NCBI RefSeq assembly: GCF_000787715.1
Contig: NZ_BBPI01000073.1
Location: 38,374 to 102,373 of the forward strand
Direction of reading: 5' to 3'
DNA length: 64,000 nucleotides
Source: Sphingomonas parapaucimobilis NBRC 15100
GTDB lineage: Bacteria > Pseudomonadota > Alphaproteobacteria > Sphingomonadales > Sphingomonadaceae
Shown one piece after another: positions 45,267 through 54,260 of this stretch. The notes under the pieces were generated by a model that saw only the letters and a program-made list of their open reading frames with translations, did not search any database and was not told the DNA's origin. The first letter of the stretch is position 1. Every line of letters begins with the position of its first letter. The position numbers were made by a program, and so were the translations under genes.

Positions 45267-46250
45267 ATGCAGACCTCGGATCATCGCCCCGGCACGCTCA
45301 TTCAGGGTGGCGCCGTTTTCCCGCACCGGCATCTGACCGGAATCGACGGCCTTCAACCGCATGAGATCATGTTCCTGCTCGACGAGGCGGAACACTGGCT
45401 CGATCGCGGCGCGACCGATACGCCCGACACAAGACTGGCGGGCCTGACCCAGATCAACGCCTTTTTCGAGAACTCGACCCGGACCCTTCTGTCCTTCGAG
45501 ATCGCCGGAAAACGCCTGGGCGCGGACGTCGTCAACATGCACGCCGCGCAGTCGAGCGTGAAGAAGGGCGAGACGCTGATCGACACGGCGATGACGCTGA
45601 ACGCGATGCGCGCCGACGTCATCGTGATCCGCCACATGGCCAGCGGCGCGGTGCGCCTGATCGCCGACAAGGTGGACTGCCCGGTCCTGAACGCGGGCGA
45701 CGGGCGGCACGAGCATCCGACGCAAGCGCTGCTCGACATGCTGACCATCCGCCGCCGCCGGGGCGGCGTGGCGGGCCAGAAGGTCGTCATCTGCGGCGAT
45801 ATCCTGCACAGCAGGGTCGCGCGCTCGGACATTCTCGCCCTGACCGCTCTGGCGGCCGAGGTGCGGGTCTGCGCGCCCTCGACCCTGATGCCCAAGGGGA
45901 TTGAGCGGATGTTCGTCACCCCCTTCACCGATTTCGACGAAGCGATCGAGGACGCCGATGTCGTCATGATGCTGCGCGTCCAGAACGAGCGGATGGCGGG
46001 CGGCTATATCCCCTCCACCCGCGAGTACCGGATGCGCTACGGCCTGACCGCCGAGCGGCTGAAGCGCGCCAAGCCCGATGCGCTGGTCATGCATCCCGGC
46101 CCGATGAACCGGGGGGTCGAAATCGACTCGGACGTGGCCGACGGCCCGCAATCCGCAATCACCGAGCAGGTCGCGATGGGCGTCGCGGTGCGCATGGCCT
46201 GTCTGGACGTGCTGACCCGCCGAGCCCGCAAGCTGGAGGGCTGGGCATGA
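45267..46250 (+). CDS. pyrB: Aspartate carbamoyltransferase catalytic subunit
   Basis: Catalyses carbamoyl phosphate + aspartate to carbamoyl-aspartate in pyrimidine synthesis; 327 residues. Carbamoyl-phosphate motif [13 protein letters not shown], the [12 protein letters not shown] segment, and the aspartate-binding RVQNERM and [11 protein letters not shown] loops are all intact. Start ATG at 45267 is preferred over an open frame beginning at 45213. It overlaps the next gene, a dihydroorotase homologue, by 4 nt; in Pseudomonas-type systems such a pair forms one complex. Confidence 0.97.
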   Translation: MQTSDHRPGTLIQGGAVFPHRHLTGIDGLQPHEIMFLLDEAEHWLDRGATDTPDTRLAGLTQINAFFENSTRTLLSFEIAGKRLGADVVNMHAAQSSVKKGETLIDTAMTLNAMRADVIVIRHMASGAVRLIADKVDCPVLNAGDGRHEHPTQALLDMLTIRRRRGGVAGQKVVICGDILHSRVARSDILALTALAAEVRVCAPSTLMPKGIERMFVTPFTDFDEAIEDADVVMMLRVQNERMAGGYIPSTREYRMRYGLTAERLKRAKPDALVMHPGPMNRGVEIDSDVADGPQSAITEQVAMGVAVRMACLDVLTRRARKLEGWA

Positions 46251-47464
46251 GCATCACCGCCTTTGCAAACGCCACGCTGATCTGCCCGGTCGGCGGCGAG
46301 ATTCGTGGGTCGACCCTGCTGGTCGAGGACGGCGTTATCACCGGCATCGGAGACGCACCCGAGGGCGCGACAGTCATCGACTGCGGCGGCAGGATGCTGG
46401 CCCCCGGCATCATCGATCTGGGCGTCTTCAAGGTCGACAATGCGGCGGCACGCGCGGGCGGGATCGTTCGCATCGGCCTGATGCCCGACCAGTCGCCGGT
46501 GCTGGACGATCCGGGCGTGGTGCAGCGGGCCGCGCTGATCGGACGGCCCGACCTGTGGATTTACCCCATCGCGGCGGCGACGCGCGCGCTGGCGGGGACG
46601 GACCTGGCCGAGATGGCGGTCTGTGTCTCGGCTGGCGCGCGCGCGGTCGGCACCGGGCGCGGCTGGGTCGCCGATTCGGGCGTGATGCACCGGGTGCTGG
46701 CCTATGCCGCCGATCTGGGCCTCACCGTCATCACCCATGCCGAGGATGGCGGCCTGACCGCCGAGGCGGTGGCGACCGAGGGCGAGACGGCGAGCCGCCT
46801 GGGCCTGCCGTCGGCCCCCGCCATCGCCGAGTCGCTCGCCATCGCGCGCGACCTGATGCTGGCCGAGGAGACGGGTGCGAAGCTCCACATCCGCCAGGTG
46901 ACGACGGCGGCGGGCTTCGACCTGATCCGCGCGGCCAAGCGGCGCGGGGTGAAGGTGACGTGCGGGATCACGCCCGCGCACCTTCACCTGTCCGATATCG
47001 CCGTCACCGATTTCCGCACCTATGCCCGGCTCTCGCCGCCCCTGCGCGACGAGAGCGACCGGCAGGCGGCGCTCGCGGCGGTCGCGGACGGTACGGTCGA
47101 CGTCATCGGATCGGGCCATGATCCGCACGGCCCCGAATCCAAGCGCTTGCCCTTCGTCGATGCCGAGCCTGGCATGGCGGGGGCGGAGACGCTGCTCCCG
47201 CTGGCGCTGATGCTGGTGCGTGACGAGCGGATCACCCTGCCCCGGCTGTTCGCGCTGCTGGCAAGCCATCCCGCCAGGGTGCTGGGGCTCGACACCGGCA
47301 CGCTGGAGCCGGGCAAGCCCGCCGACCTGATGCTGTTCGACCCCGACACGCCATGGATGGTGTCGGGCGACGCCTTCGCCTCGGCGGGGAATACGCCGTT
47401 CGACGGCTTCCCGGTCCAGGGCCGCGCGTTGCGGTTGTGGAAGGCGGGACGGGAGATCGCGTAA
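46247..47464 (+). CDS. Dihydroorotase-like protein, probably inactive (PyrX/PyrC' type)
   Basis: A 405-residue amidohydrolase-fold protein of the dihydroorotase family, but the metal-binding HxH after the first strand is missing: the position reads [13 protein letters not shown] instead of DxHxH. ITHAEDGG keeps one His, and [15 protein letters not shown] keeps part of the last motif with Ser-Gly in place of Thr-Asp. This matches the non-catalytic homologues (PyrX) needed for aspartate carbamoyltransferase assembly. The 4-nt overlap with pyrB fits a structural partner. Active dihydroorotase should then be encoded elsewhere. Confidence 0.85.
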   Translation: MSITAFANATLICPVGGEIRGSTLLVEDGVITGIGDAPEGATVIDCGGRMLAPGIIDLGVFKVDNAAARAGGIVRIGLMPDQSPVLDDPGVVQRAALIGRPDLWIYPIAAATRALAGTDLAEMAVCVSAGARAVGTGRGWVADSGVMHRVLAYAADLGLTVITHAEDGGLTAEAVATEGETASRLGLPSAPAIAESLAIARDLMLAEETGAKLHIRQVTTAAGFDLIRAAKRRGVKVTCGITPAHLHLSDIAVTDFRTYARLSPPLRDESDRQAALAAVADGTVDVIGSGHDPHGPESKRLPFVDAEPGMAGAETLLPLALMLVRDERITLPRLFALLASHPARVLGLDTGTLEPGKPADLMLFDPDTPWMVSGDAFASAGNTPFDGFPVQGRALRLWKAGREIA

Positions 47465-47469
47465 AAATC

Positions 47470-47607
47470 CTCCCCATCCCCGATGGGGAGGGGGACCGCT
47501 CGCGTCAGCGAGTGGTGGTGGGGCCAGCAACGCCAGTGAGGGACCACGCCCCTCCACCACCGGGCTGCGCCCGGCGGTCCTCCTCCCCAAGCACAGCTTG
47601 GGGAGGA
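47470..47607. repeat. Mosaic GC-rich intergenic element
   Basis: Begins with the palindrome CCTCCCCATCCCCGATGGGGAGG, continues with ACCGCTCGCGTCAGCGAGTGGTGGTGGGG-like hairpins, and ends with CCTCCCCAAGC...GCTTGGGGAGGA. The end part is nearly identical to 45197-45223. (Written in pieces; each palindrome is under 25 bp.). Confidence 0.7.
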
Positions 47608-47609
47608 AT

Positions 47610-47649
47610 AAAAAAAGCCCTCCGCTAGATGTCTCGGGGAGGGCTTTTT
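47610..47649. terminator. Bidirectional Rho-independent terminator
   Basis: AAAAAAAGCCCTCC ... GGAGGGCTTTTT: a perfect stem with A-run on one side and T-run on the other, between the convergent pyrX-like gene and the helicase gene. It serves both strands. Confidence 0.93.
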
Positions 47650-47665
47650 GCTGAACCGCTAAGGG

Positions 47666-49408
47666 TTAGCCGCGACGCGGACCGCGCGGGCCGCCCTGGG
47701 TGGGGCGCGGCGAGTAGCGGCGCGGGCCGCCGGGGCCACCGGCCGGACGACCGCCCATCGGACGATTGCCACCGCCCGGACCACGACGCGGACCGCCATG
47801 GCCCGAACCACCGGCGGGCGGGCCATCGGCCTGCTCGATCGCGATATCGTCCTCGGCATGGTCCGCCTCGGTCCGCTTCAGCGCGGCGATGAAGCGCGAC
47901 GCCAGCGCGGACGGGATTTCGAACAGCGTCTCGTTCGGCTGGATGCGGATCGCGCCGATCTCGTTGCGGGTGATGTGCCCGCGACGGCAGATCAGCGGCA
48001 GCAGCCAGCGCGGATCGGCATTCTGGCTGCGGCCCACGCTCATGCGGAACCAGGCGGTGTCGTCAAACCCTTCGCGACGCTCGCGCGGGGCCGGAGCATC
48101 GCCCTCGACCAGTTCCTCGGCCTGGGGCAGCGCGGCGCGGTGCGCGCGGACCAAGGCGGCGGCGATATCCTCGGGCGACTTCTCGGCGAGCAGGCGGGTG
48201 GCCAGTTCACGATCGCCCTCGTCCACCTCGACCGGCGCCAGCAGCGCGGTCAGCAGGCGCTCGCGGTCCTGCGCGCGGATTTCCTCCAGCGTCGGCGCGC
48301 GACGCCATTCGGCATCGATACGCGCACCGCGCAGCATACCCTCGACCCGGCGGCGGCGCGGATAGGGCACGATCAGGATCGCGGTGCCCTTGCGGCCCGC
48401 GCGGCCGGTACGGCCCGAACGGTGCTGCAACGCTTCGGCATCGCGGGGGATTTCGACGTGGATGACCAGCGTCAGGCCCGGAAGATCGATACCGCGCGCC
48501 GCCACGTCGGTCGCCACGCAGACGCGGGCGCGGCCGTCACGCAGCGCCTGAAGCGCATGGTTGCGCTCGTTCTGCGAATGCTCACCCGACAGCGCGACGG
48601 CGGAGAAACCACGCTCGACCAGGCTGGAATGCAGATGGCGGACATTGTCGCGGGTGGCGCAGAACAGGATCGCGACCTCGGCCTCGTGCAGGCGCAGCAG
48701 GTTGACCACCGCCGCCTCGATATCGGCGGGGGCAACCGTCACCGCCTGATAGGCGATGTCGGCATGACCCTTGTCCTCGCTGATCGTCTCGATCCGCTTG
48801 GCGTTGGTCTGGTAACGCTTGGCGAGCTGCACGATCGGGCGCGGCATGGTCGCCGAGAACAGGAGCGTGCGACGCTCGGACGGCGTGCCGTCGAGGATCT
48901 GCTCCAGGTCCTCGCGGAAACCCATGTCGAGCATCTCGTCCGCCTCGTCGAGGACGACGAACTTCAGCGACGACAGGTCGAGCGCACCGCGCTCCAGATG
49001 GTCGCGCAGACGGCCCGGCGTACCGACGACGATGTGGGTGCCGTGGCTGAGCGCGCGACGCTCGCGCGAGGCGTCCATGCCGCCGACGCAGGTGGCGATA
49101 CGGGCACGCGCCCCGGCATAGAGCCATTCCAGCTCGCGGCTGACCTGTAGCGCCAGTTCGCGCGTCGGTGCGATGACCAGCGCCATCGGCGCGCCCGGCT
49201 GGGGCAGGTGATCGCCACCGTTCAGCAGCTCGCTCGCCATGGCGAGGCCGAAGGCGACGGTCTTGCCCGAACCGGTCTGGGCGGACACGATCAGGTCGCG
49301 GCCCTGGGCGTCATCCTCGATAACGGCAGCCTGGACGGGGGTCGGCGCGGTATAGCCACGCGCGGAAAGGGCAGCCGACAATACCGGCGGCAAAGCAGAA
49401 AAAGGCAT
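47666..49408 (-). CDS. DEAD-box RNA helicase with DbpA-type RNA-binding domain
   Basis: ATP-dependent RNA helicase, 580 residues. The Q-motif is TPVQAAVI, motif I SAQTGSGKT, motif II VLDEADEML, motif III SATM, motif V ATDVAARGID and motif VI HRSGRTGRAGR. A DbpA/CsdA-like RNA-binding domain follows at about 455-525 (FRMSVGRSQNADPRWLLPLI). The last 50 residues are a Gly/Pro/Arg-rich disordered tail. Start ATG at 49408 has TTGGAG 6 nt upstream; the open frame runs on but is not helicase. CsdA/DeaD-like roles in ribosome assembly or cold adaptation are inferred. Confidence 0.95.
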   Translation of the reverse strand: MPFSALPPVLSAALSARGYTAPTPVQAAVIEDDAQGRDLIVSAQTGSGKTVAFGLAMASELLNGGDHLPQPGAPMALVIAPTRELALQVSRELEWLYAGARARIATCVGGMDASRERRALSHGTHIVVGTPGRLRDHLERGALDLSSLKFVVLDEADEMLDMGFREDLEQILDGTPSERRTLLFSATMPRPIVQLAKRYQTNAKRIETISEDKGHADIAYQAVTVAPADIEAAVVNLLRLHEAEVAILFCATRDNVRHLHSSLVERGFSAVALSGEHSQNERNHALQALRDGRARVCVATDVAARGIDLPGLTLVIHVEIPRDAEALQHRSGRTGRAGRKGTAILIVPYPRRRRVEGMLRGARIDAEWRRAPTLEEIRAQDRERLLTALLAPVEVDEGDRELATRLLAEKSPEDIAAALVRAHRAALPQAEELVEGDAPAPRERREGFDDTAWFRMSVGRSQNADPRWLLPLICRRGHITRNEIGAIRIQPNETLFEIPSALASRFIAALKRTEADHAEDDIAIEQADGPPAGGSGHGGPRRGPGGGNRPMGGRPAGGPGGPRRYSPRPTQGGPRGPRRG

Positions 49409-49618
49409 GGGGACTCCAACAGAAAAAGGAGCGCGTACCGCCGAACCAAGGGACCCATCCCTCTCGGTTGGCGGATACACCCATGCGGCACGGGTGATTG
49501 TTTGCGTTCCGTGAAAGCGTGGCCCTTTACACCAATTGGCGAGAAACTCAAGCCGTGCTTGCGGTGAAGCGAACGGCCCGCCATGGAGCCGTGCCATGAC
49601 CTTGCGCGTTGATCCCCG

Positions 49619-50074
49619 ATGAGTGTCGCCTTTCGCCGCGAATCCGATGAGGAACATCTCGAACCCAAGTTCGAGCTGCCGATCCCGCCCGGCCCCAATA
49701 TGGTCACGCCGCGTGGGTTGGAGCTGACCCGTGCGAAGGTAGCGGAGGTCGAAGCCGCCGTCGCCGCCGCGACCGATGACGAGGAACGGACCCGGCTCCA
49801 GCGCGAACTGCGTTACTGGAACACCCGAGCCGCCACGGCGGAGCTGGCCCCTGCCCCCGCCGAGGATGAGGTCGGGATCGGCAGCACGGTGACCATCCGC
49901 CTCAACGGGCAAACGAAGACGCTGACCATCGTCGGCCATGACGAAGCCGATCCCACGCACGACCGTATCGCCTATGCCGCCCCGCTGGCCCGCGCCCTGA
50001 TGGGCGCGATGGCGGGGGAGACGGTGGCGTTCGGGGGGAAAGCCGATGCGGTGGAGGTGATGGAGGTCGAGTAA
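49619..50074 (+). CDS. GreA/GreB family elongation-factor-like protein
   Basis: A 151-residue protein of the alphaproteobacterial Gre-like family. NLVTPRGLELT-like start (NMVTPRGLELTRAKV), a short coiled coil with DDEER at its tip and RELRYWNTRAATAEL, then the Rnk/Gre C-terminal FKBP-like domain (VGIGSTVTIRLNGQTKTLTIV and GAMAGETVAFGG). It is shorter in the coiled coil than GreA, so transcript-cleavage stimulation is not certain. Promoters of this gene and the divergent helicase lie in 49409-49618. Confidence 0.83.
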   Translation: MSVAFRRESDEEHLEPKFELPIPPGPNMVTPRGLELTRAKVAEVEAAVAAATDDEERTRLQRELRYWNTRAATAELAPAPAEDEVGIGSTVTIRLNGQTKTLTIVGHDEADPTHDRIAYAAPLARALMGAMAGETVAFGGKADAVEVMEVE

Positions 50075-50124
50075 AGCCTTCCTTCTTCCTCCTTCTCTCG
50101 AGGCAGGAGAGCACCCTTCTTCCT

Positions 50125-50226
50125 CCCCTCCCGCTGGCGGGAGGGGCCGGGGGAGGGAAAGGCGCCTCGCAGAGACCGTCGCTCGCGGCGAAGCCCTCCC
50201 CCATCCCCTCCCGCCTGCGGGAGGGG
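50125..50226. repeat. Two REP-like palindromes
   Basis: CCCCTCCCGC-NN-GCGGGAGGGG at 50125-50146 and 50205-50226, flanking a segment (GGCGCCTCGCAGAG...) that is also seen, in other orientation, near the copies at 39.7 and 59.8 kb. Confidence 0.92.
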
Positions 50227-50298
50227 CGTGCCAAGTATCTACGGCAAGCCCAATTGCCCACCCTATCCCCGTCCACCAAATCCCCCTAAACCCCCACC

Positions 50299-51486
50299 AT
50301 GCAACACTATGACGCGATCATCCTCGGCGCGGGCGCGGCGGGGCTTATGGCTGCTGCCACCGCCGGACAGCGGGGGCGGCGGGTGCTGGTCGTCGACCAT
50401 GCCGATGCGCCGGGCAAGAAGATCCTGATCTCGGGCGGCGGACGGTGCAATTTCACCAATATTGGCACCGTGCCCGACCGCTTCCTGTCGGCGAACCCGC
50501 ACTTCGCCAAATCGGCGCTGGGCCGCTATACGCCAGCCGACTTTCTGGAACTGGTCGAGGCGCATGGCATCGCCTGGCACGAAAAGACGCTGGGTCAGCT
50601 GTTCTGCGACGGCTCGGCGCGGCAGATCGTGGCGATGCTGCTCGATGAAGGCGACCGGGCCGCGCGGTCCGGCGGCGTGGTCGATATCGCGCTCGGCCAG
50701 CCGGTCGAGGCGGTCGCGCATGACGGCACGCAATTCCGGGTGACGCGCGGCGGCCGGGCCTTCACCGCCCCCCGCCTGATCGTCGCGACCGGCGGGCCGA
50801 GCATCCCCAAAATGGGTGCGACCGGCTATGCCTATGACCTCGCCCGCCAGTTCGGGCTGAAGGTGGTCGAGCCGCGCCCTGCCCTCGTCCCCCTGACGCT
50901 GGGCGGTGAGGAGACGCTGTTCCGCTCGCTGTCGGGCGTGGCATCCGAAGTCGTTGCGCGCGCGGGCAAGACGCGCTTTCGCGAGGCGGCGCTGTTCACC
51001 CATCGCGGCCTGTCCGGCCCGGCGATCCTGCAGGTGTCGTCCTATTGGCGGCATGGCGAGGCGATCGGTATCGACTTCCTGCCCGATTGCGCGCCCGACT
51101 GGCTGGTCGCCCTGAAGCGCAGCGCCCCGCGCACCAGTCCACGCCGGGCGCTTGGCCAACACCTGCCCGACCGGCTGGCGGAGACGCTGGCGGAACGGCT
51201 GGCGCTCCCCGCCGAACTGGGCGCGGCGACCGACAAGCTGCTGGCGGCGGCGCAGGGACGGTTGGCCGACTGGACCTTCCACCCCAATGGCAGCGAAGGC
51301 TATGCCAAGGCCGAGGTGACGGTCGGCGGTGTCTCCACCGCCGGGCTGTCCTCGCGCACCATGGAGGCCAAGGCGGTGCCGGGGCTGCACTTCGTTGGCG
51401 AGGCGGTGGACGTCACCGGCTGGCTGGGCGGCTATAACTTCCAATGGGCCTGGGCGAGCGGCCGCGCGGCAGGCGAAGCCGTCTGA
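50299..51486 (+). CDS. HI0933/YhiN-family FAD-dependent oxidoreductase
   Basis: A 395-residue flavoprotein. The N-terminal dinucleotide fold AIILGAGAAGLMAAATAG binds FAD, then KKILISGGGRCNFTN is the HI0933 signature. VATGGPSIPKMGATG and the C-terminal GLHFVGEAVDVTGWLGGYN complete the FAD site. No signal peptide. The family is widespread but its reaction is not firmly assigned. It runs convergent with the SPOR-domain lipoprotein gene, the two stops being 2 bp apart. Confidence 0.92.
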   Translation: MQHYDAIILGAGAAGLMAAATAGQRGRRVLVVDHADAPGKKILISGGGRCNFTNIGTVPDRFLSANPHFAKSALGRYTPADFLELVEAHGIAWHEKTLGQLFCDGSARQIVAMLLDEGDRAARSGGVVDIALGQPVEAVAHDGTQFRVTRGGRAFTAPRLIVATGGPSIPKMGATGYAYDLARQFGLKVVEPRPALVPLTLGGEETLFRSLSGVASEVVARAGKTRFREAALFTHRGLSGPAILQVSSYWRHGEAIGIDFLPDCAPDWLVALKRSAPRTSPRRALGQHLPDRLAETLAERLALPAELGAATDKLLAAAQGRLADWTFHPNGSEGYAKAEVTVGGVSTAGLSSRTMEAKAVPGLHFVGEAVDVTGWLGGYNFQWAWASGRAAGEAV

Positions 51487-51488
51487 TG

Positions 51489-52820
51489 TCAGAGCGAGGC
51501 GATGCCGATCCCCGGCCGCGCCCATTGCGCCATATGGTCATCGCCCTGACGCCGGACGAAACAAGCACCCCCCGCCGCACGATAACGATGACAGAGTGAG
51601 TCGGCCTCGACACGGCTGAGCCCGCCGACCGACAGGCGGTAGAGCCGCTCGCCCGACAGGCGCACGGTGCCGCTCTGCGGGACATAGCCCGACAGGCCGT
51701 CGAAACGGCGGGTCAGTTGGTCCCACGCCTTTTGCGCGCCGTCCGCCTTGCCGAAGGCGCCGATCTGGACATTCCAGTCGCCGCGACGCCGCGTGACAAC
51801 GCGCCGTTCCTCGGCTTGGCGGAGCAGGGCGGGTGCCGTGACGGGGCCTGCCGCGATGCGCCGAACGCTGGGCTGCGGTTCGTCATCACGCCGGGCCAGC
51901 AACAGGCTCGACGGCGCAGTTCGCGCAGTCCGCTGGGCGGTCATGGGCAGCGGCTGGACGATTTCCTGCTGCGCGGCGAAGACGATGCGCGCCGCCGCCG
52001 GTTCAGCGGGTGCGGATGCCGCGACGACCGGCTGGGGCAGCGCCTGGACCATGTCCTGCACCACCGCCGCCGAGGGGGCCGCGTTCAGCGCCAGCATGAT
52101 CGGCTGGCCGGTGTCGACCGACGGCTGCACACCCAGCAGGGACGACACCATGTCGGCCGGGCTGGCATGGGCGAAGTCCGCCCATTCGCGCATCCGCCCC
52201 TCGACATCCGCCGGGGCCATGTCGGCGGACGCCGCCATCCGGGCCATGTCCCACTGCCCCGACAGCGCCAGCGCCAGCGCCAGATTCTGGCGCGCCTTGA
52301 CGCTCGCCCCCGGCTCCCGCGTGGCGGCGGTCAGCAGGCGGACGCCCTCGCCCGGCGCCCCGGCCAGCGCCAGCGCCAGCCCCAGGTCGGCGGTCGGAAT
52401 GGCGGCGGCGTGCCGGTCGAGCAGCGTCTGCGCACCCGCCCCATTGCCGCCCGCGATCATCGCCAGCGCCAGGTTCAGCGCGGCCCGCCCATCGGCGGGA
52501 TCGAGCTGCAAGGCATCGGTAAAGGCCTGCCGCGCCGAGGCGAAGCGCCCCGCCTGGAGATAGCTTTGCCCCAGGAGCGAACGATAGCCCGCATCCCTGG
52601 GTTCGGCCGCGACCAGCCGTTCGGCCAGCGCCACCGCGGCGTCGCCGTCACGCTGCGCCAGCACCCGGCGGGTCTGGTCGGCGAGCGCGGCATTCGCCCG
52701 CGCCGGGCCGGCCTCCGCGTTCAGTCGCGCCGTGCGCGGGCTGGCGGCAGTGCAGCCCCCCAGGATCAACACGCCGACGCTGCAGGACAGGAGAGTGCGG
52801 AACGTGGTCATCTTGGTCAT
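51489..52820 (-). CDS. SPOR-domain lipoprotein with TPR-like repeats
   Basis: A 443-residue predicted lipoprotein: the N-terminus ends in LILGGC (lipobox, Cys near 23), followed by TPR-like helices at about 40-210 (ALAERLVAAEPRDAGYRSLL, ALQLDPADGRAALNLALAMI). A Pro/Ala-rich linker leads to a C-terminal SPOR domain of about 75 residues beginning WNVQIGAFGKADGAQ that should bind denuded peptidoglycan at division sites. Alternative ATG at 52811. It is divergent from another SPOR protein; both are probably envelope/division factors. Confidence 0.85.
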   Translation of the reverse strand: MTKMTTFRTLLSCSVGVLILGGCTAASPRTARLNAEAGPARANAALADQTRRVLAQRDGDAAVALAERLVAAEPRDAGYRSLLGQSYLQAGRFASARQAFTDALQLDPADGRAALNLALAMIAGGNGAGAQTLLDRHAAAIPTADLGLALALAGAPGEGVRLLTAATREPGASVKARQNLALALALSGQWDMARMAASADMAPADVEGRMREWADFAHASPADMVSSLLGVQPSVDTGQPIMLALNAAPSAAVVQDMVQALPQPVVAASAPAEPAAARIVFAAQQEIVQPLPMTAQRTARTAPSSLLLARRDDEPQPSVRRIAAGPVTAPALLRQAEERRVVTRRRGDWNVQIGAFGKADGAQKAWDQLTRRFDGLSGYVPQSGTVRLSGERLYRLSVGGLSRVEADSLCHRYRAAGGACFVRRQGDDHMAQWARPGIGIASL

Positions 52821-52995
52821 CCGGTTCGGCCCAGGGGGAAGGCGGTCGATACGCCCCGCGCATGACCCGCTTCCCCGATCGGCCCCCACGCTAGGCCCCC
52901 AGCCTATAAGGAACGGTTAACCCCTTCATTGAGCGCTTTACCCGTGCCCGGCAGCGGGGCATGGATGGCCTGCAACAAGGGCGGAAGGACGAAGG

Positions 52996-54120
52996 ATGAT
53001 GCGCAGATTCGCGATCGGCGGCATGGTCGCGCCCGCCGCTCTTCTGGCCGTTTTCCTGAGCACGACGCCTGCGCTGGCCGTGCCAGACGTGAAGGCCGGG
53101 GTCGATGCCTGGGCGCAGGGCGATTATCGCAAGGCGGTCGAGGAATGGCGCGGCCCCGCCGTGGCGGGCGATGCCGATGCGCAGTTCAATCTCGCCCAGG
53201 CATATAAGCTGGGTCGCGGCGTACCGCTCGACCCTGCGCTTGCCGAAAGCTGGTTCCGCAAGGCCGCCGTCCAGGGGCATGTCCAGGCCGCCGACAATTA
53301 CGGCCTCGCGCTGTTCCAGGCGGGCAGGAAGACCGAGGCCGCGCCCTGGCTGGAAAAGTCGGTCGCCCATGGCGAACCGCGGGCGCAACTGGTGCTCGGC
53401 ACGATGTTGTTCAACGGTGACGGCGTGCCCCGCGACTATCCGCGCGCCTATGCGCTGATGACGCTGGCGTCGCAGGCAGGGTTGCAGGCCGCCTCTCAGA
53501 CGCTGGCGCAGATGGACCAGTATATCACCCCGCCCGACCGCCAGCACGGCGTCGAACTGGCCCAGCAATATCGCGCCCGCCTGACCGCCCTGCCCGCCCC
53601 TGTGGCCAGCGGGGCGAAGCGGGTGACGGTGGGTAGCGAACCGACCCCGGTCAAAGTAGCCGACACCCCGGCCCGTACCGCCGTGCAGACGCGCCCGGCG
53701 GTGCAGCCGGTGCCGATCACACCGTCACGCCCGGCGACGCCCGGCTATGGCGCCAGCTATCCGGCACCCGGCGCGTCTGCCAGCCAGACGCCGCCGGTCC
53801 GCGAGGAAGCGTCCGACCTGATCGACCGGCGCAAGCCCGTTGCACCGACGCCCGCGCGGACCACTGCGCCGCGCCCCGCCAGGCCGACACCGGCTCGCAC
53901 GACCAGCGGGCCATGGCGCATCCAGCTGGGAGCCTTCCGCGATCGCGGCAATGCGGATGCCCTGTGGCGGGAGGTGCGCGGACGCCTTGGCGGTGCGCAG
54001 CCCTATTTCGTGACGGCGGGCGGCGTCACCCGGCTTCAGGCGGGCGGCTATGCCAATCGCGGCGCGGCGCAAGCCGCGTGCCGCCGATCCGGCCAGCCCT
54101 GCGTGGTCGTCGCGCCGTAA
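52996..54120 (+). CDS. SPOR-domain protein with Sel1-like repeats
   Basis: A 374-residue periplasmic protein with a Sec signal peptide (cleavage ALA-V near residue 28). Sel1-like helical repeats follow at about 35-175 (GDADAQFNLAQAYKLGRGV, GEPRAQLVLGTMLFNGDGV). A long Pro/Thr/Ala-rich linker (about 200-290) leads to a C-terminal SPOR domain starting WRIQLGAFRDRGNADALW. It is divergent from the TPR/SPOR lipoprotein, with only 175 bp between them. The likely role is peptidoglycan-linked cell division; partners unknown. Confidence 0.87.
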   Translation: MMRRFAIGGMVAPAALLAVFLSTTPALAVPDVKAGVDAWAQGDYRKAVEEWRGPAVAGDADAQFNLAQAYKLGRGVPLDPALAESWFRKAAVQGHVQAADNYGLALFQAGRKTEAAPWLEKSVAHGEPRAQLVLGTMLFNGDGVPRDYPRAYALMTLASQAGLQAASQTLAQMDQYITPPDRQHGVELAQQYRARLTALPAPVASGAKRVTVGSEPTPVKVADTPARTAVQTRPAVQPVPITPSRPATPGYGASYPAPGASASQTPPVREEASDLIDRRKPVAPTPARTTAPRPARPTPARTTSGPWRIQLGAFRDRGNADALWREVRGRLGGAQPYFVTAGGVTRLQAGGYANRGAAQAACRRSGQPCVVVAP

Positions 54121-54128
54121 ATTTCCGT

Positions 54129-54246
54129 TCCTCCCTTTGCAGGGGAGGTGGCAGGCCGAAGGCCTGACGGAGGGGTGTCGCGCTATCGAGAGGGGGACAC
54201 CCCTCCGACGCGCTGCGCGCGCCACCTCCCCTGCAAGGGGAGGAAT
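54129..54246. repeat. Large inverted intergenic element
   Basis: Two copies of a GGGGAGGTGGC(A)-type unit face each other (TCCTCCCTTTGCAGGGGAGG and its inverted partner CCTCCCCTGCAAGGGGAGGA). Each is joined to a small GGCC/GGCC hairpin and an AGGGGTGTC segment. It separates the SPOR gene from the convergent serB. Confidence 0.8.
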
Positions 54247-54260
54247 AGTTGGACGGCCTT

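Noticed and set aside
49409..49960. Upstream extension of the helicase frame
   Set aside because: Antisense to the Gre-like gene; a good ribosome site and the usual MPF-start are at 49408.
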